From the NCBI GenBank assembly GCA_009760855.2, contig WPIO01000004.1, positions 13,482,501-13,546,500 on the forward strand: a stretch of 64,000 bases of DNA. The letters are read 5' to 3'. Made by a program: the position numbers and the translations under genes. Under the pieces are notes generated by a model. The model made no database searches. It was not told the DNA's origin and saw only the letters and a program-made list of their open reading frames with translations. Origin of the DNA: Cristatella mucedo. Its lineage: Eukaryota > Bryozoa > Phylactolaemata > Cristatellidae. This document shows positions 61,601 through 64,000 of this stretch, piece by piece (within the stretch, counting starts at the first letter, position 1; every line of letters starts with the position of its first letter).

Positions 61601-61988
61601 AGCCACCGTGCAACAAACACTGCATATGGAAAGCACAGCCTGACATGCCATAGGCCAAGCAGAAATACACAGAGAAGCAGCCTGACAACTGGAACCATGG
61701 AATTAAAGGCAGCTGCTGTGCAAATACCTTCTGGGAAAACCAATCAAACCTTCTTCCAGGCTCAGCAAATGGCCTTATGGCACGGCTCACAGATACCCTG
61801 CAACAAAGTCGTGGGCAAACATTGTGTATGCAACATCCCCATCGAGCTTCGACTTCAGTCTCACTCTGCAGCGGTAGAGACAGACTGAGGCTGCTCACAA
61901 TACCTACCAGTTCTGATCACCGCTTTGGGACACAGCCGATGCCAAAGCCAGCCGCTCCCTTACAGACCACTGATCGACAGGCTTCTTT
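40603..61988 (-). CDS. BRD8: BRD8-type bromodomain protein, NuA4/TIP60 subunit (gene span, 16 exons seen)
   Basis: Nuclear chromatin protein; its orthologues are subunits of the NuA4/TIP60 histone acetyltransferase complex, reading acetylated histone tails through a bromodomain. Exons on the minus strand: 61988-61908, 61797-61728, 61568-61519, 58872-58750, 57953-57773, 55588-55382, 52129-52084, 51387-51016, 50226-50060, 48094-47429, 47176-46683, 46571-46491, 43755-43687, 43517-43340, 42385-42302, 40683-40603. All fifteen junctions agree in phase; together they give 982 residues plus a stop. N-terminal SANT-like module, charged coiled region, long acidic/Pro/Ala-rich middle, one bromodomain and a basic C-terminus match the BRD8 layout. 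Vertebrate BRD8 also has a long isoform with a second bromodomain; here the protein stops soon after the first. The initiator exon is missing from my model; it enters 61988 in phase 2. Confidence 0.95.
40878..41262 (-). mobile_element. LINE 3' end (family B) with complete tail
   Basis: On the minus strand: FGDRAFSSYAPKAWNSLP-like sequence near 41180-41245 and FKKNLKT, then a long 3' UTR. The tail is at 40878-40940 (AAAGCGCCTAGAGAGAGATT, GAGTTCTCTGGTGGCGCTTT, ATCAAGTGCATTATTATTG). It lies in the BRD8 intron 42301-40684, same strand as the gene. Confidence 0.82.
41690..42208 (+). mobile_element. LINE 3' end (family B)
   Basis: The plus strand carries remnants of the family B C-terminus (SSLTIRTTPPTRL, FWRLCLKFVSFQSPELTPN) and a tail at about 42165-42208 with AAAGTGCCTACTCTCTAATG and a TTATTATTAT end. 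It lies in a BRD8 intron, opposite to the gene. Confidence 0.75.
42302..42385 (-). CDS. BRD8: BRD8 exon after bromodomain
   Basis: Acceptor TTTGGTTCTAG (AG at 42387-42386), donor GAAAAG|GTACAT (GT at 42301-42300), 28 codons, phase 0 at both ends. QFVHTQLMLKEQETK then VVSLRGRRDAAEK parallels BRD8 QFLATQL..KSLRGRD. Confidence 0.95.
43340..43517 (-). CDS. BRD8: BRD8 exon: bromodomain core with pocket Asn
   Basis: Acceptor GTCCTGCTAG (AG at 43519-43518), donor ATTGAG|GTACGG (GT at 43339-43338); phase 2 in, phase 0 out. It encodes PMDLQTIKKNIENGMIKTTA, EFQRDMMLMFTNAIMYNDTN and DVYKMAMEMYDDAM. The acetyl-lysine-anchoring Asn of the MYN motif is present, so the domain looks competent. Confidence 0.98.
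43687..43755 (-). CDS. BRD8: BRD8 exon: bromodomain ZA loop
   Basis: Acceptor ATTTTTTTTAG (AG at 43757-43756), donor TACAG|GTGAGG (GT at 43686-43685), phase 2 at both ends. It encodes YANVFLHPVTDDIAPGY then TSCVY, the ZA loop that lines the acetyl-lysine pocket. Confidence 0.97.
43758..44880. other. BRD8 intron without recognised element
   Basis: Unique, AT-leaning intronic sequence; no exon or repeat recognised before the SINE fragment at 44887. Confidence 0.5.
44887..44990 (+). repeat. tRNA-like SINE, family 2, 3' part
   Basis: Contains TCTTGCAGTAGGCAATATTT, ACTGCAAGCAGCTTAGGTTC, TTCTACTGCTATAGAAATGA and TTGAATCAGCG, matching the 3' body of family 2; the tRNA-like head is decayed. Confidence 0.6.
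45560..46300 (-). mobile_element. Decayed Tc1-like transposase relic in BRD8 intron
   Basis: On the minus strand, with frameshifts: KRLRAGLHSRVARRKLP (HTH end, near 46010), VVWGCFSRN (near 45755) and CDNDPNHTA with a catalytic-core Asp (near 45610). A stop follows QFN. No terminal inverted repeats located. Confidence 0.78.
46491..46571 (-). CDS. BRD8: BRD8 exon: bromodomain helix Z
   Basis: Acceptor TACTATTACAG (AG at 46573-46572), donor CACAA|GTATGT (GT at 46490-46489), phase 2 at both ends. It encodes DDSEEEKSYKIWRKAITLVW then RSVANH, the first bromodomain helix (family: WKKAIMLVWRAAANH). Confidence 0.96.
46683..47176 (-). CDS. BRD8: BRD8 exon: acidic linker before bromodomain
   Basis: The acceptor is TGTGTGTGTTGATAG (AG at 47178-47177), preceded by a (GT) run on the coding strand. 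Donor CCTCTCAG|GTAGGT (GT at 46682-46681); phase 0 in, phase 2 out. Glu/Ser/Thr/Pro-rich; it ends SPASVPL just before the bromodomain, like the SSPASS region of BRD8. Confidence 0.92.
47429..48094 (-). CDS. BRD8: BRD8 exon: large acidic, Pro/Ala-rich segment
   Basis: Acceptor CAATATCTTTCAG (AG at 48096-48095), donor TCAGCG|GTATAC (GT at 47428-47427), 222 codons, phase 0 at both ends. It is acidic and Pro-rich with no fold visible. It ends in a basic patch (GRNRRRSRGPKKAS), a likely nuclear localisation signal or DNA/histone contact. Confidence 0.9.
48529..48968 (+). repeat. Anonymous dispersed repeat, copy 1
   Basis: About 440 bp beginning AAGAGGAATGTCAAAAAAAT and ending GGATACGTTTTGCTGTACAC. 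It shares ATTTGTTTAGGGTACCTTTC, GTAGATCGAGGTACGTGTGC and GCTAATACTTCACGTATCAG (one or two changes) with 56351-56813. It has no coding frame conserved between copies. Confidence 0.85.
49007..49181. mobile_element. MITE with ~24 bp terminal inverted repeats (pogo/Tigger-like)
   Basis: The left end CAGTCGACTCCGCGTATAAG and the inverted right end CAGTCGACTCTGCTTATAAG match at all but two of 20 positions and continue AATA. Flanking dinucleotides are CA on both sides. The interior is about 125 bp with CATATAGGAATACT repeats. No transposase. The CAGT start and length suggest a pogo/Tigger-derived MITE. Confidence 0.8.
49204..49338 (+). repeat. tRNA-derived SINE, family 1
   Basis: GTTTGGTCCAGCGATTAAGG, box B GTCGGCTCGAGCCCC, GGCATTTGTGAAGCACCTGA, tail GGGGCACTATACAAATGAAT. 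It lies about 23 bp after the MITE. Confidence 0.85.
50060..50226 (-). CDS. BRD8: BRD8 exon: acidic segment
   Basis: Acceptor GTTTTTTCTTAG (AG at 50228-50227), donor CAGTCG|GTGAGT (GT at 50059-50058); phase 1 in, phase 0 out. It encodes VSDVIETPTELLLRLPISVD and an acidic Val-rich run. Confidence 0.9.
51016..51387 (-). CDS. BRD8: BRD8 exon: GAPTL motif and Ala/Ser/Thr-rich segment
   Basis: Acceptor TTTGCTTGCAG (AG at 51389-51388), donor GCGCCA|GTAAGT (GT at 51015-51014), phase 1 at both ends. It begins with APTLTMLL, then long Ala/Val/Ser/Thr/Pro low-complexity sequence and an acidic DTDIFTDTP end. Confidence 0.92.
52084..52129 (-). CDS. BRD8: BRD8 microexon, 46 bp
   Basis: Acceptor GTCCCACTCTAAAG (AG at 52131-52130), donor TCAGCAG|GTACCA (GT at 52083-52082); phase 0 in, phase 1 out. 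It encodes KMDHQLVLPGVTPSA and joins GAPTLTMLL of the next exon, echoing GAPTLSRLL of BRD8. Without it the neighbouring exons have incompatible phases. Confidence 0.85.
53048..53110 (+). mobile_element. LINE 3' tail fragment (family B)
   Basis: AAAGCACCAAGAAAAAGATT, GAGTTCTCTGAGGGCGCTTT, ATCAAGTGTATTATTATT: nearly the consensus tail, without upstream coding sequence nearby. Confidence 0.8.
54605..55145 (-). mobile_element. CR1/L2-like LINE, reverse transcriptase C-terminal part (family B)
   Basis: Minus strand motifs in order: NIERIRTCLDRDIIAK, AFVTSHLDFCNALLTRLPDS, MQNAEARLVCR, KYITLLLTD, LTDHAFSSFALKTQNSYPT, LTFKKKLKT. They follow the RT thumb and C-terminal order of CR1/L2 elements. It lies in the BRD8 intron 55381-52130, same strand. 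Confidence 0.85.
55382..55588 (-). CDS. BRD8: BRD8 exon: Ser/Pro-rich linker
   Basis: Acceptor TTTGTTTTCAG (AG at 55590-55589), donor CGCAAA|GTAAGT (GT at 55381-55380), 69 codons, phase 0 at both ends. It encodes VEEPSSAIIVSTSQSMSTGG, a PPPPP run and SHLLTTLLQKKTPLDMSCLR. Confidence 0.88.
56107..56155 (-). repeat. tRNA-derived SINE, family 1, 5' fragment
   Basis: Minus strand TGGTTTGGCCCAGTGGTTAA, GGTGCTCGTCCCGATCAAGG, TCTGACCAC: only the tRNA-like head is kept. Confidence 0.7.
56351..56813 (+). repeat. Anonymous dispersed repeat, copy 2
   Basis: Begins TTAAGGGGGAATGTCAAGAA and ends GGATACATTTTGCTGTCCAC; the longest copy. It is collinear with 48529-48968 in the same orientation. Confidence 0.85.
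57773..57953 (-). CDS. BRD8: BRD8 exon: charged coiled region, tandem acceptor
   Basis: The coding strand reads GATAGTAGGCGG, so AG at 57955-57954 or at 57952-57951 can serve; the exon starts at 57953 (NRRLK) or 57950 (KRLK). Donor GTCGAT|GTAAGT (GT at 57772-57771), phase 0. It encodes RRLKEKEEKAAAAQRALEED (a likely coiled coil), then Ala/Gly/Ser and acidic sequence. Confidence 0.9.
58750..58872 (-). CDS. BRD8: BRD8 exon: basic patch and conserved helix
   Basis: Acceptor TTACTGTAG (AG at 58874-58873), donor ACTAA|GTAAGT (GT at 58749-58748); phase 2 at both ends. It encodes RKRSERGEIIETPGMQILRK followed by LTVDRLEEIKLGV. The RKLT..R.EE.K motif is conserved in BRD8. Confidence 0.93.
59459..59608 (-). 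repeat. tRNA-like SINE, family 2
   Basis: Minus strand: TTAGCCCGGAGTATTGTGCT, AATCCAGGTCGTGGATCCGA, GCAGGCAATTCTTTATTGCC, then a GAGGCTGTTAAATCAGC end. Confidence 0.7.
59813..59957 (+). repeat. tRNA-like SINE, family 2
   Basis: CCTGGGTCTTAGCCTAGAGG (box A region), CCAGGTCGTGGGTTCGAGTC (box B), GCAGGCAATGCCCTATTGCC, TACTGCAAGTGGGAGTGATA. Confidence 0.75.
61011..61112 (+). repeat. Degenerate SINE, family 1
   Basis: CTGGTTTGTCCCAGGAGTAA, GGTGCTTGCTCGCCCCACCG, then AGAGATTAGGTTCTCCAAGG and TGCTACGCGAATG; the box B region has been replaced. Confidence 0.6.
61519..61568 (-). CDS. BRD8: BRD8 exon, 50 bp
   Basis: Acceptor CTTATTTTAG (AG at 61570-61569), donor CCAAA|GTAAGT (GT at 61518-61517); phase 0 in, phase 2 out. 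It encodes NCALQYADLLEKVETP and a partial Lys, joining KRKRSERGE in the next exon as in BRD8. Confidence 0.95.
61728..61797 (-). CDS. BRD8: BRD8 exon: SANT-like module, second part
   Basis: Acceptor GCAG|GG (AG at 61799-61798), donor CAGAAG|GTATTT (GT at 61727-61726); phase 2 in, phase 0 out. VSVSRAIRPFAEPGRRFDWF then SQK is the most conserved N-terminal block of BRD8. Confidence 0.97.
61908..61988 (-). CDS. BRD8: BRD8 exon: SANT-like N-terminal module
   Basis: Acceptor CTACACTCAG (AG at 61990-61989), donor AACTG|GTAGGT (GT at 61907-61906); phase 2 in and phase 2 out. It encodes KKPVDQWSVRERLALASAVS followed by QSGDQN, matching the family pattern W-S-x-R-E-x-L-x-L-A-S..SGDQNW. Confidence 0.95.
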
Positions 61989-61999
61989 CTGAGTGTAGG

Positions 62000-62704
62000 C
62001 TGGGGCTCTAAATACACGCCATCACGGTCTCGTCGGCTTGCAGTTCAGCTCGCCAGTGTCTCGTGATCAGCACTTGCATGCACCAAGTAGCACACACGAG
62101 GAGCATACACAGCTGAATAGGATTTGCAAAAGCTTGCAACAACAATCCAACCGCCGGCATCGACACGTGCTCTGGTGGTGCATCGACACATGCTCTGGTG
62201 GCAGTGCCCCAAAGGTCTCCACATCAACTGCGGTACCTTTTGTATGGCATTGAACATACTTCAAATTAACATACCTAATTAACATAGTCTAGCTGACAAA
62301 AAATCTGAAACACACGGTACCCGAATAATCTATCCGACAAAAACCTGAAGCCAACGGTACCCGAACACAAGACTTTCCAAGTCCTGAATGTATAAATAAA
62401 ACAGCTCTGCAAAAAAAGTACTGCAAAATGAACTAAACAGTGCTGCTAAGAACTCACACCCCACAGACAAGTAAACTGAGCTAAGCATGTAACTACAGAT
62501 CCATTACTACTAGTCGGTCTCCACTAGAATCGAAAGCACAGAGTAAGCTTGTATTCGCTTAAAAGAAATGGTTATCTGAAAAGCACATCCATGTGCATAC
62601 TAGCATGCAGGTCGGTTAGACATTGCAAGCAAGACACATGTACATGCATTCGTTTGGTTATATTGAAATGCATCAATATTGGGTAATGGCTAGCCAGGCA
62701 CTAG
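62000..62704. other. BRD8 upstream intron or flank, initiator exon not found
   Basis: The missing BRD8 first coding exon should lie at or beyond this stretch and must end in phase 2. I found no ATG-containing exon with a convincing donor in that phase. Confidence 0.4.
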
Positions 62705-62882
62705 GTGAGCCGTGATGGCACACTAGGTAAGGTGGTTGCTTTCGAGACCTCGGTCCCGAGGTCGTGGGTTCGATTCCTGCGGTTAGCGATCCTTTATCGC
62801 CACTGCAAGCGGTGGTGATAGCCGTAACGGCTCTTCTGTTGCTATACAAAAAGAGGCTGTTTAATCAGCTAGGATTTATTTA
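62705..62882 (+). repeat. tRNA-like SINE, family 2 (best copy)
   Basis: GAGCCGTGATGGCACACTAG, box B GAGGTCGTGGGTTCGATTCC, GCGGTTAGCGATCCTTTATC, GCCACTGCAAGCGGTGGTGA, TAGCCGTAACGGCTCTTCTG, TTGCTATACAAA, end TTAATCAGCTAGGATTTATT. It contains a GATAGCCGTAACGGCTCTTC hairpin. Confidence 0.85.
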
Positions 62883-64000
62883 TTTTAGGTTGCTGCTAAT
62901 TGAGAGCAGCACGAAAAGGCCCGGGGAATTACAAGCACGGTGAGAGCGATGTAGTAGCACTTTCAAAGCTCTACAAATCAGAATACATATCCAGCTATGT
63001 TTGCATTACATCTTCAGCATGCATAAGACCAATACAAACCTGTGACCAGCAGAAATACTTGGGGCTAATTCCAAATAGCACCAGTGCACATCAGATTTAT
63101 TGGAATAATATAATCACCTCACCAACTAGCAAGACAATCGAAGAAAGCTGATCGCAAGCACCCAAAAGTAACATCAGTGGCATCATCAGAAGAAGGAGGC
63201 CAAGCTTAGCATGCATTTGATGTTAGACCTCATAAAGGGAGCCAATTGTATGACTGCGTTATGGTTGCTTTAGAATACAACAGCCTTGCTCTCAGTCCTC
63301 AACCGACCACTTCTGCTATTGTAGCCCAAAACAAACGGCTACGCTACAGATAGCACATACTTCAAAGAAAAAGCAATAGCATATAACTTGCCATCAGCAA
63401 ATAATCAATGCAGACCGTTTTGTTCTACATTGTACAGCACTCAAACTATATCTGTCTTGCTGACAATTTCACGCAGATATAGTTTATGAGTCAGTGCACA
63501 TTTCCCCAGGACTGTAGCATATCCAGAGGGCATTTGCCACACATTCTCAGAAATACGTCTCTTTGCTGCTACAGTGACTAATATGCAGCTACACTGCATA
63601 TACTTGACCAAATTCGCGCCGTGGACCATCTTAATGGCAGCTTTCTATTTATCGTTAAGACAAGCATTTTGTGATAGCTTATGGGAATAGGGGCGTGAAT
63701 ACAACCAAGAGCATTAACCTAAAGTTTTCGAATTAATACTATTAATACTATTCGTACTCACGAAGTAGAGTGTCCTGGTGATCCATTGGGCTTCAGATTA
63801 CTACAAAAATCATTATTCCTTGCTCAAATTTGCATATCGACACGGATGCAATTGAAGTGGGGTAGGCCTCAGCATGCCCTGGATCACAGCAAACAAAGCC
63901 CCATGGTTCGAACAGCTGCAAGTGGATGACCTATTGACATGAATTGTTGCACGGCATCTTTTTACTGCATTATAAGCTTGTTGAGAATCCGGAAAAAACA
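62883..64000. other. Right-edge sequence without recognised feature
   Basis: AT-leaning unique sequence; the short frames show no family motif. It is possibly the BRD8 5' flank or first intron. Confidence 0.4.

Noticed and set aside
63760-63786. ATG at 63786 with a GTGAGT donor as the missing BRD8 first exon
   Set aside because: It would leave the exon in phase 1, but the next exon (61988) needs phase 2, and the peptide does not resemble the BRD8 N-terminus.

Overview
This window is animal (metazoan) nuclear DNA, most likely from an invertebrate I cannot place further. Short conserved exons are separated by large introns with GT..AG boundaries. Long microsatellites are common, and there are many decayed retrotransposons and tRNA-derived SINEs. 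Nothing looks bacterial: no operons, no ribosome-binding-site-spaced reading frames, no CRISPR. Most long open frames are read-through of simple repeats or of GC-rich exons in wrong frames.

Two real genes are visible, both on the minus strand. (1) Positions 19,286 to about 165 hold an RGS12 / loco orthologue. It was rebuilt here from twelve exons whose splice phases agree: PDZ domain, PTB domain, a long low-complexity exon, a complete RGS box split over four exons, and two Ras-binding domains. The 3' end (GoLoco motif, stop) lies off the left edge. (2) Positions 61,988 to 40,603 hold a BRD8 orthologue (bromodomain subunit of NuA4/TIP60). It was rebuilt from sixteen exons whose phases agree at every junction, from the SANT-like N-terminal module to the bromodomain and stop codon. 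Only the first coding exon was not found.

Between them (19.3-40.6 kb) lies about 21 kb with no recognisable host gene. It holds a very long CT tract upstream of the RGS12 start, a 0.2 kb direct duplication, a Tc1-like transposase relic, a non-LTR retrotransposon with a SINE inserted in it, a CpG-rich block near 30.3-31.0 kb that could be a promoter, and AT-rich unique sequence from 33 to 38.8 kb.

The repeat landscape is informative. One CR1/L2-like LINE group leaves many 3' ends. A tRNA-derived SINE family shares its 3' tail design with the LINEs (GCGCC..GGCGC stem, then an AT-rich tail). A second tRNA-like SINE family has a different body. There is an anonymous ~440 bp dispersed repeat with three copies, a ~175 bp pogo/Tigger-like MITE and two Tc1 relics. 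Several of the simple repeats sit exactly where splice signals are needed. I saw no wholly new protein system. The best leads are the splice-site microsatellites, a perfect 19 bp hairpin, the anonymous repeat family and the LINE/SINE tail sharing.
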